NCBI RefSeq assembly: GCF_026625705.1
Contig: NZ_CP113059.1
Coordinates: 2,480,001-2,544,000, forward strand
Length of the DNA: 64,000 nucleotides
DNA from: Pedobacter sp. SL55
Lineage (GTDB): Bacteria; Bacteroidota; Bacteroidia; Sphingobacteriales; Sphingobacteriaceae
Reading direction: 5' to 3'
Both the position numbers and the translations under genes were made by a program. The notes under the pieces are model-generated. The model was given only the letters and a program-made list of their open reading frames with translations. It was not told the DNA's origin and searched no databases. Within the stretch, counting starts at the first letter, position 1; every line of letters begins with the position of its first letter. This document shows positions 53,670 to 63,379 of this stretch, piece after piece.

Positions 53670-55143
53670 TTAGTTTCTCAAAGCAATTTCGCTATCTGGA
53701 AGTGGTACGGTGTAGTTAGATACGGACATTGATTTTTTCTGGGGTAATACGCAAGGTGGTATGGTTTGGAATAGTGGCGTACGCATTTCTCTTATAGAAA
53801 AAGAAAGTTTGTCCTTCTCCAAGCATTTCTCTTCTATATTCTTTGCCAATTTCTGTTTTTAGCAATGCTTCGTTTGCAGGGTTCAAACTCACACAATTTC
53901 TAGCGGTTCTCAATTTGTTAAAATAGGCCGTGGCTGTAGTTAAGTCTGGATGGCATTCTGCGGCAATCAATAACACTTCCGAAATACGGATTAAGGGCAT
54001 CATGTATCTGCCTGGGCCGTCTAGCACATCGGCAAACTTCACATTGGTGGTTGCCGTAACCGTTCCTGAAGAAGCATTTTGCCAAACCCTACGGCGATAA
54101 TCGTTAGCATCGTCGTAAATTGAATTTACCCGATCTTCATTTACATCGCCTGCGGTAAACGATAGTTTGCTGTTTGGCACAAGGTTTACATCAAACAATT
54201 GGTTGTAAACCCTAACCCTATTAATGTTATATAAACTGAACATCACTTCTGTAGAAAACATACGATCAGGCTTGTCTACATTAGATACAGCGGCAAATGT
54301 AACATAAGGAAATACCGTTTTAGTGGGAGTTTGTACTTCTGTCAAAAGAGCCTCTGCCTGTGTTAGTGCATCGGCTTTTTTGTTTTGCCATAGATAAGCA
54401 CGTGATAGCAATGCTTTTGCAGCATAAAAATTTAAGCGATATTGACGGTAATACAAATCGTTGGGACCACTAGGATTAGCTATGTTTCTAACTCCTTCTG
54501 TACGGATAGGATCGGTGTTGGCCATTAATTCTAGTGCTGCATTAAGATCACTGGTAATTTGCGACATTACTTGCTCTGAACTTGAGATTGGCTGCACTTC
54601 AAATCCCGTTTTGTTTACGTAAGGTATGGCAGGTTTAGCCTTGTTTGCCTCGTTATAAATTGGCCCGTAAAGGCGTAACATATCAAAATGCAACATGGCA
54701 CGTAATGCCAATGCTTCGCCTTTAATAATGCCATAATAAGGCTCTGGAAGTATTTGGCTTGGTGCATTGCCACATTTTTCTAAGATTACGTTGCAATTGG
54801 CAATAAGCTCATAAGCTTTTACCCACGAGTTGTTAAATGCGGCTTTAGGACCCGCCTCCTGGTAACTAAATACGGTGTAATTGTAAAAAGTGTGTACAGA
54901 GCTTGGCAAATAATAATAATTAGCCAGCACGTCTATGGCGCCAGCGGTCATGGTTCTGCCGTAAAGCATCTCATTTGCCATTTCTACATATACGCCATTT
55001 AGTGCTTTAAGGTAGCCCTCTTTGTTTACAAAAAGTTGATCTTCGCCCAATCTATCGGTGGGTTTTACATCTACCCATTTATTGCACGATAACGTAAAAA
55101 GGCTTAAAATCAAGCAGCATTTTAATTTATATAATATCTTCAT
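53670..55143 (-). CDS. RagB/SusD family nutrient-uptake lipoprotein, C-terminus probably frameshifted
   Basis: The product has a lipoprotein signal (LKCCLILSLFTLSCNKW) and the SusD TPR-rich fold: TDRLGEDQLFVNKEGYLKAL near the N-terminus, then GEALALRAMLHFDMLRLYGP, ALLSRAYLWQNKKADALTQA and RISEVLLIAAECHPD. The uninterrupted frame ends at 53716 (EKINVRI). Dropping one A in the A6 run (T6 at 53733-53738 on the plus strand) continues to SNYTVPLPDSEIALRN and a stop at 53670. That is the typical SusD ending, so I place the true end there and score it as intact apart from this indel. SusD lids the SusC barrel and captures ligand. Confidence 0.88.
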
Positions 55144-55160
55144 GTTGTTACGGTTAAATT

Positions 55161-58100
55161 TTAGAATCTTACGGCTGCCGAGAACGAAACTGATCTTGCA
55201 AATGGATAATCGATACCTCTTTCGTTTTTGATGCTTGAAATATGAAAAATATCGTTAGTATAAGCTCTAAAAGTGAAAGAAGAAGCTCTTACTGCTTTTA
55301 ACCATTTAGCTGTAGAATTTTCATAGCCAATAGAAAAGGCCTCGCCAATAATCATATCATTGTTTGCCACAAAACGAGATGAAATTGGTGTTACTTCGGT
55401 TCTGGAAATGGCTTTAAATTTAGCATTGTCTCCAGGCTGCTTCCAGCGATCATACAAGGCTCGTTTGTCTTGGTTTAGCGCCACACCGGTTGTAGTAATG
55501 TTTTCTACCTTATCAAACAAGGTTTGCATAAATGCTTGTCCGCCAATTCTGTAGCGTAAATTTAACGATACCGTAAAACCTTTGTAGTATAAGTTGGTAC
55601 CAACTATTCCTTCCAAATCCGGGTCGCTATTGCCCACTACTACTTCATCTTGGTAGCTATGTACAAAGGTTTGCTCTCCGTTTTTATTCAAGAAAACTTC
55701 TCTTCCTGTTGCTGGATCTATGCCAACCGAGCGTACCGCCCAAAGATCAGATGGACTGCCACCATCGTAATAACGTAACAGATTACGGCTTTTATTGCCT
55801 TCGTTAAAGCTGTTTAAAGCATTACCCATGTCGTGGTATCTAGCTTTCAACTGCCTCATATTTAGGTTTATTCTCCAATTGAACTGATTTTTTTTGATGA
55901 TGCTATAATCAGTTGTAATGGTAAAACCTTTGGTGGTTTGTCCGCCTACGTTTTGGGCAATTTGATAAACACCTGTAGAGGCAGGCAGCGTAACAATTGC
56001 TAACAATGGATCGGTATCTTTAACAAAATAATCTATCGTAAAACGAAAACGGCTAGAAAAGGCAGTCATATCCAATCCAATGTTGCGGTCTAGCGTAGTT
56101 TGCCATTCTAGGTTTTTGTTTCCCATATTGTTAATGATGGTACTGGCGCCAAATGGGTTTCTATTTTCGTTGTTGTAACGATAAATTCTGGTTGAAATGT
56201 AGCTGCTAAAGTTTTGATTTCCAGGATTACCAATTGAACCGCGTAGGCGCAACTGTTCTATCCAAGATAAGCCTGCGTTTTTTATAAAGGCTTCGTTATG
56301 GATATTCCAGCCTAAACCCAACGACCAGATGACAGAGAACTGTCTTTCTGAACCAAATACCGATGAGCCATCTGAGCGAAGCGTAGCATCAACGATATAG
56401 CGTTGATCATACGCGTAACCAGCATTGGTAAAAAAACTAGCTCCTCGGCGTTTGGCTTCAGCGTATGGTGGGCGTGTTTCGTTAACATAACCCAAAGCAA
56501 AATTAGGATTTGAAAATTCATCATCGGTAAAGCCACGCACAGCGAACGAACTTAAACGCGTATTGTTTTGTTCCATTCGCATTCCCGCAACTGCATTAAC
56601 CATGTGTTTTTCATCGAAAAGTTTCCCAAAAGTTAAGGCTAAATCTCCATCGTAGTTGATGTCTTTATCGTTAGTTTCATTATAATTCCCTTTCAATAGT
56701 GCATTGGTGCTTTCAAATTCACTATTAAAGGGCGAACGGAAAATTACTTGGTTTTTAGCAATGCTACGTAGCCCAAAACGGCCACGGGCACGTAACGAGG
56801 ACGATAAGCGCCATTCCATCTCAAAGTTATTGGTAAAACCTTGAGACTTAGATTCGTTGATATTGAGGTTGCTTTGGTCGTAAAGCGGACTGTATTGAGG
56901 CAAAAGCATTGCATTGCCGTAAGCCCTAAAATCTTCTAAAACCTTGCGTACGTTTCCAAAATCGTCGTATTTTCTGTAGTAAGGATTGGCACGAGAAAAG
57001 GCTGAAAAGGGCATAGATTCTACGTTGGATTTTACATAGTCGATACTGAGTGAGTTGTTAACGGAGAAGTTTCCTTTTCGGTACAACAAGCGGATATTTC
57101 CGTTGGTGGTTTCTCTGTCTGAGCCTTGCATTACACCATTGGTTAAGCCGTAGTTAAGTGATACGCTGTAGCGTAGGTTCTGGTCGCCTCCTTCGGCAAA
57201 TAAAGTATGACGTTGCGTAAGTGCGGTTCGCAAAGGCTCGTTAGCCCAGTAGGTGTTTACGCCACGTTTTACTTCTTTTAAGCGATCATAATAGTTGGCT
57301 TCGCTAGCCGGATTGGCACCTAAAAGAATATTTCCGTTTTCATCGAGCAATCCGTAAAATCCCGAAAGTAGTTCAAACTGTAACTTTTCTTCGGCGTTCA
57401 TCAGGTTGTAATCACTTAAATCGGCAAAGCCCACGCTACCATTTAAAGTGTAATTAATGCGCAATTGGCCTGGGGTTGGGCGTTTGGTTTCTATAACTAC
57501 TACACCATTTGCAGCTTTAGAACCATAAATTGCCGTAGCCGAAGCATCCTTTAACAAAGTAATGCTCTCAACTCGGTCCATACTTAAATCGGCAATAATG
57601 GCCAAGGTACTTTCAAAACCATCTAAAATAAATAGTGGTTGGTTTGGGTTGGTGGCAAACTGATCGGTTAATCCAATTACGCTACTTTTGCCACGAATTT
57701 CGATGTCGGGCAGTCTGTTGGGGTCAGAACCAAAAGTGTTATTTTCTACAATTGCAAAAGACGGATCGAGAGTTTTTAAGCTTTGCAGTAAATTTTGGTT
57801 ACCTACAATCATCAGATCTTTAGCCTTGTAAACTGCCGAAGAACCCGTATGCACTTCGCGGTTACGTTGGTAAATACCGGTAACTACAATTTCGCCCATC
57901 GGGTTATTTTCTGGTGTAAGTTCTACATCTAATGTTTCTTGGTTTTTGTAAGTAATTTCCAATCGGTTCATCCCCACATAACTAAACACCAAAACTTGTT
58001 TACTCTCGGAGGCAGGCAATACCAACTTGTATTGTCCTTTGGCATCTGTTTGTGTTTTTACAGAACTTCCTTTTAGTTGAATATTTACACCAACCAAAGG

Positions 58101-58502
58101 CGCTCGGGTTTCAGCGTCGAGTACTGTGCCGCTTACCGTTTTTTGTACCCTAACCAGTAACGTCTCTGTCGGTTTTTCTGAGGGTAATGGAGATAGGGAG
58201 ATGGTTTTGTCTTCAATAGCAAAATCCATGCGCTGGCCTTTGGTAATTTGTTCTAAAAATTGAACAAGGGGCATGTTTTTGGCATCAATGCTTACAGGAT
58301 TTGCAGACTCGATTAACTTTTTTGTGCCGAAAACGGTGTATCTACTTTGTTTTCTAATGGCATCTAGCACGGTAGAAAAAGGTATGTTCTTACCTTTAAG
58401 TGTGATTTGTTGAGAATAGCTTGCAGCACTCACCGTCATAAATCCAGTGAGTATTATGCACATGATGATCTTCATCAATTGTGATAAATAGTTTTTATTC
58501 AT
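55161..58502 (-). CDS. SusC/RagA family TonB-linked outer-membrane transporter with STN domain
   Basis: The 1113-residue product has a signal peptide (IIMCIILTGFMTVSAAS) and an STN/secretin-like domain at about 45-100 (FSTVLDAIRKQSRYTVFGTK), the domain that talks to a FecR anti-sigma factor. A carboxypeptidase-like regulatory domain follows (SGTVLDAETRAPLVGVNIQL). After it come the TonB plug with LPDIEIRGKSS and DRVESITLLKDASATAIYGS, and a long barrel ending FSAAVRF. It imports a ligand with energy from TonB. It is 17 bases upstream of susD and 178 downstream of fecR. The substrate is not evident. Confidence 0.95.
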   Translation of the reverse strand: MNKNYLSQLMKIIMCIILTGFMTVSAASYSQQITLKGKNIPFSTVLDAIRKQSRYTVFGTKKLIESANPVSIDAKNMPLVQFLEQITKGQRMDFAIEDKTISLSPLPSEKPTETLLVRVQKTVSGTVLDAETRAPLVGVNIQLKGSSVKTQTDAKGQYKLVLPASESKQVLVFSYVGMNRLEITYKNQETLDVELTPENNPMGEIVVTGIYQRNREVHTGSSAVYKAKDLMIVGNQNLLQSLKTLDPSFAIVENNTFGSDPNRLPDIEIRGKSSVIGLTDQFATNPNQPLFILDGFESTLAIIADLSMDRVESITLLKDASATAIYGSKAANGVVVIETKRPTPGQLRINYTLNGSVGFADLSDYNLMNAEEKLQFELLSGFYGLLDENGNILLGANPASEANYYDRLKEVKRGVNTYWANEPLRTALTQRHTLFAEGGDQNLRYSVSLNYGLTNGVMQGSDRETTNGNIRLLYRKGNFSVNNSLSIDYVKSNVESMPFSAFSRANPYYRKYDDFGNVRKVLEDFRAYGNAMLLPQYSPLYDQSNLNINESKSQGFTNNFEMEWRLSSSLRARGRFGLRSIAKNQVIFRSPFNSEFESTNALLKGNYNETNDKDINYDGDLALTFGKLFDEKHMVNAVAGMRMEQNNTRLSSFAVRGFTDDEFSNPNFALGYVNETRPPYAEAKRRGASFFTNAGYAYDQRYIVDATLRSDGSSVFGSERQFSVIWSLGLGWNIHNEAFIKNAGLSWIEQLRLRGSIGNPGNQNFSSYISTRIYRYNNENRNPFGASTIINNMGNKNLEWQTTLDRNIGLDMTAFSSRFRFTIDYFVKDTDPLLAIVTLPASTGVYQIAQNVGGQTTKGFTITTDYSIIKKNQFNWRINLNMRQLKARYHDMGNALNSFNEGNKSRNLLRYYDGGSPSDLWAVRSVGIDPATGREVFLNKNGEQTFVHSYQDEVVVGNSDPDLEGIVGTNLYYKGFTVSLNLRYRIGGQAFMQTLFDKVENITTTGVALNQDKRALYDRWKQPGDNAKFKAISRTEVTPISSRFVANNDMIIGEAFSIGYENSTAKWLKAVRASSFTFRAYTNDIFHISSIKNERGIDYPFARSVSFSAAVRF

Positions 58503-58573
58503 TAAATTAGGTTGTTTGATTGGTGCAAAAGTTTGCTGAAGGTTAAATGCATACTGGAACCAATCAAATACTT

Positions 58574-58605
58574 AAAAGGGGAGGATGGCCGTCCTTTCCT
58601 TTTTT
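58574..58605. terminator. Hairpin with T7 between fecR and susC
   Basis: AAAGGGGAGGA and TCCTTTCCTTT pair with two G-T wobbles around a short loop. On the plus strand seven T residues follow. Read leftward, the direction of the operon, the stem is followed by TTTTAAG, so it could be a partial terminator separating fecR from susC. Confidence 0.45.
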
Positions 58606-58680
58606 TATATTGGTCCAGTGTGTTTTTTTAAGGTTAGTTTGGTTAATAGGTCATCTCATTTTTTAGTTTGGTTTAGGTGT

Positions 58681-59841
58681 TTACAATTTGGGTTTCTTTT
58701 CTCCAATGGTTAGTTGGCGGCGAGAGACGTCTAATTTGTAGTTAACTTGAGCCACTTTTTCTAACAGTTGTAAAACAAAGTGGATATTTTGGTTACGGTA
58801 GGCATCACCAATCAATTCTTCATCGGGTACACCATTTTCGTAAACGATTTTGAGATCGTACCATCGGGCAATTTCATCCATGGTTTCTTTAAATGTTTTG
58901 CCGTCAAAACTGAATTTGCCTTCACGCCAAGCCACATAATTATATACGTTAACAGGCTTTACTTTGGTATTTGCGCCTGTAGTTTCGGCTTGCTGGTTAG
59001 GTAATAGTAGCGTGCGGCCTTGTTTGTTGTTAATGGCAACTTTGCCTTCTACAAGTGTGGTTTTTACCGATGCTTCTTCTAAATAGGCATTCACATTAAA
59101 TTGAGTGCCCAAAACTTCTATCTCTTGTTGGTTGGTAATTACGCGAAACGGAATTTTCTGATGTGATTTATCGTAAGTGGTTTGTACGTTAAAATAAGCT
59201 TCGCCTTCTAATCTAACCACACGGGTATCTCCTTCAAATTGCGAAGGATAAGTGATTTTGGAGGCTGCATTTAGCCATACTTCAGTACCATCTGGTAAGG
59301 TAATTTTGTAGGTTCCGCCGCGTGGTGTTTGTAGCGAGAGCATGCCCTCGTTTGCATTGCCATTTGCGGTGTTGCCAATGGGCTGGCCATTGTTGTAGCG
59401 AATATCTTTTCCGGTTAAGATGCCGGTTTGGGCACTACTTAAAGCAATGGTTTTGCCGTTGGCGAGTGTGAGCGTAGCTTTGTTACCACCTGGTTCAATG
59501 TTGGTGTGGTTAGCTAAGTGTTGTACTTGTGGTTTTTCCTGATTGAGCGCCAACCAGCTGCCCAGCATCAAAACAAAAATCGCTGCTGTTGCTGCAGCCC
59601 ATCGCCAAATACGGAAATTTTTAGATGGCTTAGTTTCGGTTTCGTTGATTTTTGCTAGTAAACCATCAAGCATGCGAGATTTTACCGTATTGAGGGTGTC
59701 GTTTTGTTTAGTGATGATATGAACCAACTCATCATCATGGCTATTATACCAATCTTTAAGAACGTCTAATTCTTGCGTGGAGATTGTTCCTGTATTAAAT
59801 TTATAAACTAATAGCTCTATATATGCTGAGTTTTGCTCCAT
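58681..59841 (-). CDS. FecR-family anti-sigma factor
   Basis: The 386-residue product has an N-terminal cytoplasmic region (about 1-75), one membrane helix (FRIWRWAAATAAIFVLMLGS, about 76-100) and a periplasmic FecR domain (about 150-290): LQTPRGGTYKITLPDGTEVW, NAASKITYPSQFEGDTRVVR, LEGEAYFNV and VEGKVAINNKQGRTLLLPNQ. It ends with DUF4974 (FKETMDEIARWYDLKIVYEN). It binds the sigma factor and receives the signal from the STN domain of SusC. It overlaps the sigma gene's annotated end, an overlap that may come from an indel in the sigma gene. Confidence 0.94.
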   Translation of the reverse strand: MEQNSAYIELLVYKFNTGTISTQELDVLKDWYNSHDDELVHIITKQNDTLNTVKSRMLDGLLAKINETETKPSKNFRIWRWAAATAAIFVLMLGSWLALNQEKPQVQHLANHTNIEPGGNKATLTLANGKTIALSSAQTGILTGKDIRYNNGQPIGNTANGNANEGMLSLQTPRGGTYKITLPDGTEVWLNAASKITYPSQFEGDTRVVRLEGEAYFNVQTTYDKSHQKIPFRVITNQQEIEVLGTQFNVNAYLEEASVKTTLVEGKVAINNKQGRTLLLPNQQAETTGANTKVKPVNVYNYVAWREGKFSFDGKTFKETMDEIARWYDLKIVYENGVPDEELIGDAYRNQNIHFVLQLLEKVAQVNYKLDVSRRQLTIGEKKPKL

Positions 59842-60491
59842 TCTAATGCTTTTCTATCTTGATAGACAGAAAAAAAACTAATTGGGGTTAGTGGAGGTTG
59901 ATTATTTTTGAAAAAAGTGTAAATAAAGAGCAAAGAGGTCAAAAATTCCATGTTGCCTTTGATTTCTTTGTCTGCTTTTTTCAAATGCGACTTCACTGTA
60001 TTCTCAGAAAGATTAAGATTTTTCGCAATTTCTTTGTTAGATAGGCCGTCTTGTCGGCTAAGTTTAAAAACTAGCTGGCATTGTGGTGGCAAGGCCTTAA
60101 TAGAGTTGTCTAATTGCTGTTGCAATTCGCGAACAATAAGCGTACGTTCTGGAGAAAGATGATTGACATCAGCCGCTGGCTGGTAGTTTTCAGATTTTAA
60201 TCTTTCGCGGTGGCGGCTATCTAAGATATTGAAAGATTGGTTTCTAACGGCACGGGAGAGGTAATTGATGAGATTTGTTTCAGAATGACCAAAATCGTCG
60301 CGAAGTTTCCAAAGCTTATACAGTACGTCTTGCACGCATTCTTCTGCCTCTTCTTGGTTTCCCAAACGATTGTACGCAACGGCGAGCATTTTGTCCCAAT
60401 AGCGATTGTAGATTTCGATGAGCACACGTTCATCGCCACTTCGCATTGATTCGACCAACTCCTGATCCCCATATAAGCTGTACTGCGCCAT
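59817..60491 (-). CDS. ECF RNA polymerase sigma factor of the FecI type
   Basis: The 224-residue frame has sigma region 2 (YNRYWDKMLAVAYNRLGNQE, VQDVLYKLWKLRDDF) and region 4 (LPPQCQLVFKLSRQDGLSNK, then AKNLNLSENTVKSHLKKA). It should direct RNA polymerase to the susC promoter when FecR is triggered. The last 29 or so residues (NNQPPLTPISFFS onward) are unlike the normal FFKK-type end. Adding one A to the T5 run at 59905-59909 would end it near 59902, leaving a 60-base gap before fecR. It is the first gene of the locus. Confidence 0.9.
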   Translation of the reverse strand: MAQYSLYGDQELVESMRSGDERVLIEIYNRYWDKMLAVAYNRLGNQEEAEECVQDVLYKLWKLRDDFGHSETNLINYLSRAVRNQSFNILDSRHRERLKSENYQPAADVNHLSPERTLIVRELQQQLDNSIKALPPQCQLVFKLSRQDGLSNKEIAKNLNLSENTVKSHLKKADKEIKGNMEFLTSLLFIYTFFKNNQPPLTPISFFSVYQDRKALEWSKTQHI

Positions 60492-60503
60492 TTTGTATAA
60501 CCC

Positions 60504-62240
60504 TCACTTACAAAGATAAAACTTTATTTGTGTTAGAAAAGTTTGGTTAAAAGCAACTTGTAGCGAGAGCGTTACTGCACTTGTTTCAAAAATTAAGCCA
60601 AGTTTTTCTACTTCTCGATCTCCTTCAAACTGTTCATCTTTTTTATATTCCAAGAAGCCTTTCACATCCGAAAAATGTTCGCGAACGCGTTTGTTGCCAA
60701 ATTCGAATACTTTGTTCGCTAATCCGTCCAAGAAATCCCTATCGTGAGAAACCAGAATTAAAGTGCCGTCAAAATCTTGCAAGGCCTCTTTAATGATGTC
60801 TTTGGTTTTCATATCCAAATGGTTGGTAGGCTCATCGAGAATTAATACGTTAACCGGTTCTAACAGGAGTTTAATCATTGCTAAGCGGGTTTTTTCTCCG
60901 CCAGATAATACCTTTACTTTTTTAGTGGTATCATCGCCGCTAAACATAAAGGCACCCAACAAATCCTTGATTTTCACTCGAACATCGCCCACGGCAATTT
61001 GATCAATGGTATCAAAAACGGTTAGGCTCTCGTCTAATAAAGACGCTTGGTTTTGGGCAAAGTAGCCTATTTTGGCATTATGGCCAACTTTAAGCGAACC
61101 TTCAAAATCAATCTCGCCCATAATGGCTTTGATCATGGTAGATTTACCTTCGCCATTTTTACCTACAAAAGCTACTTTTTCGCCTCTTTCAATCACCATA
61201 GCTGCTTTTTCGAACACCACGTGGTTGCCATAAGCTTTGGTTAAGTCTTCTACAATTACCGGATACTGGCCAGAACGTGGAGAAGGCGGGAACTTCAGGC
61301 GCAAAGCAGAAGTGTCTACCTCATCAATTTCTATAATTTCGAGCTTCTCTAACATTTTAACCCTAGATTGTACCTGTAAGGTTTTAGAATAGGTACCTCT
61401 AAATCGGTCGATAAATTCTTGGTTGTCGGCAATAAAGCGCTGCTGTTCTTCGTAAGCTTTTAGTTGGTGTTGGCGGCGTTCTTGACGCAACTGCAAGTAA
61501 TGGGTGTATTTGGCCTTGTAGTCGTAAATACGTCCCATGGTTACCTCTATGGTACGGTTGGTAATGTTATCTACAAAGGCACGGTCGTGAGAAATTACAA
61601 TTACCGCTTTAGCCGAAGTGATTAAGAATTCTTCCAGCCATTGGATACTTTCGATATCCATGTGGTTGGTAGGCTCATCTAGTAAAATTAAATCAGGTTT
61701 TTTAAGAAGGATTTTAGCGAGTTCTATACGCATCCGCCATCCGCCAGAAAACTCTGATGTAGGGCGGGTAAAATCGCTACGTAAAAACCCTAAACCTTTC
61801 AATACCTTTTCTACTTCGGCATCGTAATTGGTTTCTTCTATAGAATAAAATTTTTCGCTCAACTCTGATACACGCTCAATTACCTTCATGTAATCGTCGG
61901 TTTCGTAATCGGTACGGGTTTCTAATTGCTTGTTCAGGTCTTCCAGTTCATCACGCATTTGGTAAACCTCCTCAAAAGCCTTAGAGGTTTCTTCAAACAC
62001 CGTTAAGTGGTCTTGCGTGAGTAAGTGCTGCGGTAAATAAGCAATAACTGCATCTTTTGGTCCAGAAACATTACCACTGGTAGGTTGGCCAACACCGGCA
62101 ATAATTTTTAACAAAGTTGATTTTCCGGCGCCATTTTTACCCATCAGGGCAATTTTATCGTTTTCGTTGATTGAGAAAGAAACATCACTAAAAAGGGTAG
62201 TGCCACCAAAAGACACAGAAACATTATTTACGTTGATCAC
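60504..62240 (-). CDS. ABC-F family ATPase
   Basis: The 578-residue product has two ATP-binding domains: Walker A GKNGAGKSTLLKI and GKNGEGKSTMIKA, signatures FSGGWRMRIELAK and LSGGEKTRLAMIK, and Walker B LILLDEPTNHMD and VLILDEPTNHLD. A linker between them is rich in Arg/Lys/Gln (LQLRQERRQHQLKAYEEQQR), typical of ABC-F proteins that act on the ribosome. No membrane domain is present. The last 40 or so residues look unusual; a one-base change in the T5 run at 60603-60607 would end the protein earlier (EKTWLNF). That cannot be decided here. Antibiotic resistance is possible but a housekeeping translation role fits too. Confidence 0.88.
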   Translation of the reverse strand: MINVNNVSVSFGGTTLFSDVSFSINENDKIALMGKNGAGKSTLLKIIAGVGQPTSGNVSGPKDAVIAYLPQHLLTQDHLTVFEETSKAFEEVYQMRDELEDLNKQLETRTDYETDDYMKVIERVSELSEKFYSIEETNYDAEVEKVLKGLGFLRSDFTRPTSEFSGGWRMRIELAKILLKKPDLILLDEPTNHMDIESIQWLEEFLITSAKAVIVISHDRAFVDNITNRTIEVTMGRIYDYKAKYTHYLQLRQERRQHQLKAYEEQQRFIADNQEFIDRFRGTYSKTLQVQSRVKMLEKLEIIEIDEVDTSALRLKFPPSPRSGQYPVIVEDLTKAYGNHVVFEKAAMVIERGEKVAFVGKNGEGKSTMIKAIMGEIDFEGSLKVGHNAKIGYFAQNQASLLDESLTVFDTIDQIAVGDVRVKIKDLLGAFMFSGDDTTKKVKVLSGGEKTRLAMIKLLLEPVNVLILDEPTNHLDMKTKDIIKEALQDFDGTLILVSHDRDFLDGLANKVFEFGNKRVREHFSDVKGFLEYKKDEQFEGDREVEKLGLIFETSAVTLSLQVAFNQTFLTQIKFYLCK

Positions 62241-62307
62241 GGTTTGTACTGATTAAATTTTGCGCAAAGATAATCGGATTGGTGGGCTAAGAAGAAATAA
62301 ATATTTC

Positions 62308-62694
62308 TTACACACTTTCCAATAAAAAATCTCCACTTATACCTAATTTAGAGTGAAGTGCTTTTAAAAAAGGTACATCTGGTTGGCGCTTGCCATTTAA
62401 TATTTGAGATAGTTTTGCTGTACCTAAACCTAAAATTTCAGCAAGTTTTGCTTGGTTAATATTCATCTCGTCTATTTTATTTTTTACGACAGCTTTTAAT
62501 GTCAATGGTAATGGCATTATGCTTACCATGTTATCTTCGTAATCTTCTGCTAGGAGGCTAAGTTTTTGTAAATCTTCTCTTTCTGTTTTATTAAGTTCAC
62601 TAAATCCTCCAGCTTTTGTTGCTTTAGCTAGATATTTCTCAATGAGTTTCATTACCTCGCCGTATTGTGCTTCTGTTCTAATTTTGGTAATCAT
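62308..62694 (-). CDS. HigA-type antitoxin with helix-turn-helix
   Basis: The 128-residue product ends with a Cro/C1-type HTH (NINQAKLAEILGLGTAKLSQ, then ILNGKRQPDVPFLKALHSKL), and its N-terminal part (KLIEKYLAKATKAGGF, LSLLAEDYEDN) matches the HigA antitoxin type. It is 3 bases after the toxin gene, in the toxin-first order that is characteristic of higBA. It should neutralise the toxin and repress the pair's promoter. The right-hand neighbour is a repeat-rich gap, the left an ABC-F gene. Confidence 0.87.
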   Translation of the reverse strand: MITKIRTEAQYGEVMKLIEKYLAKATKAGGFSELNKTEREDLQKLSLLAEDYEDNMVSIMPLPLTLKAVVKNKIDEMNINQAKLAEILGLGTAKLSQILNGKRQPDVPFLKALHSKLGISGDFLLESV

Positions 62695-62697
62695 CTT

Positions 62698-62991
62698 TTA
62701 AATGTTTTTGCAATCTATCTTATCATATTCTTTATGCGTACCTATAAATCGTATATAGATTGTTCTTGTATCAAAGAAAATCATTGTTATTAAGCGGTAG
62801 TAATTACCTTTTATATTAAATACATACCTGTCATTACCCACATAGTCAACATGATTAAAATCTTTTTTAATTTCAGCTAAATTCTTCCAATTTGCATTTT
62901 TCGCTTTTTGATACCATTGATTTAATGGATCTGCTGCAGTTGCATGCTTCTTGGAAAACTCCAACAAGGTGCGTTTAATAATGATAATCAT
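62698..62991 (-). CDS. HigB-type mRNA interferase toxin
   Basis: The 97-residue product has the HigB pattern: TLLEFSKKHATAADPLNQWY, NWKNLAEIKKDFNHVDYVG, DRYVFNIKGNYYRLITMI and TIYIRFIGTHKEYDKI. In HigB-type toxins the C-terminal IGTHKEYDKI is conserved. It would cut mRNA on the ribosome and halt growth unless bound by HigA. It is the first gene of the pair. Both frames are intact. Confidence 0.87.
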   Translation of the reverse strand: MIIIIKRTLLEFSKKHATAADPLNQWYQKAKNANWKNLAEIKKDFNHVDYVGNDRYVFNIKGNYYRLITMIFFDTRTIYIRFIGTHKEYDKIDCKNI

Positions 62992-63202
62992 AGGTGGTGT
63001 AAAGGTAGTTTTAATATTTGAAATTTATTTCATATTATGAAATTTTAGTTTTTAAACTGATGGATAGTTTTTCTTGATTGTCTAAAGATTAATTTTTTTA
63101 TCGCCTTTTTAATTAACGTGAATTACGGATAGTTTTATCTGTTTATCAGTAAGTTAAGTGTTTATTTCAAAAATTTTATTTTAAAAAATAGATTTAAAAG
63201 CT

Positions 63203-63319
63203 GATGCTGACCTGTAGCAAAGCGGAAAGCTACGCAGTAAAATAAATTCAGCATGACGAACCGCCCATACCGTCACCCTGACCACGCAGTAGCTGCTAAG
63301 CAAATTTATTTCAGGGTCG
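63203..63319. repeat. Family D hairpins carrying palindromic inserts
   Basis: One arm pair is GATGCTGA ... AATAAATTCAGCATGACG (63203-63258) with a 29-base insert beginning CCTGTAGCAAAGCGG. The second is CGTCACCCTGA ... ATTTATTTCAGGGTCGG (63271-63319) with a 21-base insert CCACGCAGTAGCTGCTAAGC (plus A). Uninterrupted relatives stand at 15462-15527. With AT-rich flanks these fill the 388-base gap from 62992 to 63379, where I see no gene. Confidence 0.75.
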
Positions 63320-63379
63320 GTTACCCAAGATTAAGACCCATAACTCACGTTAATTATTGATAAAATTAACTTGATAGGT

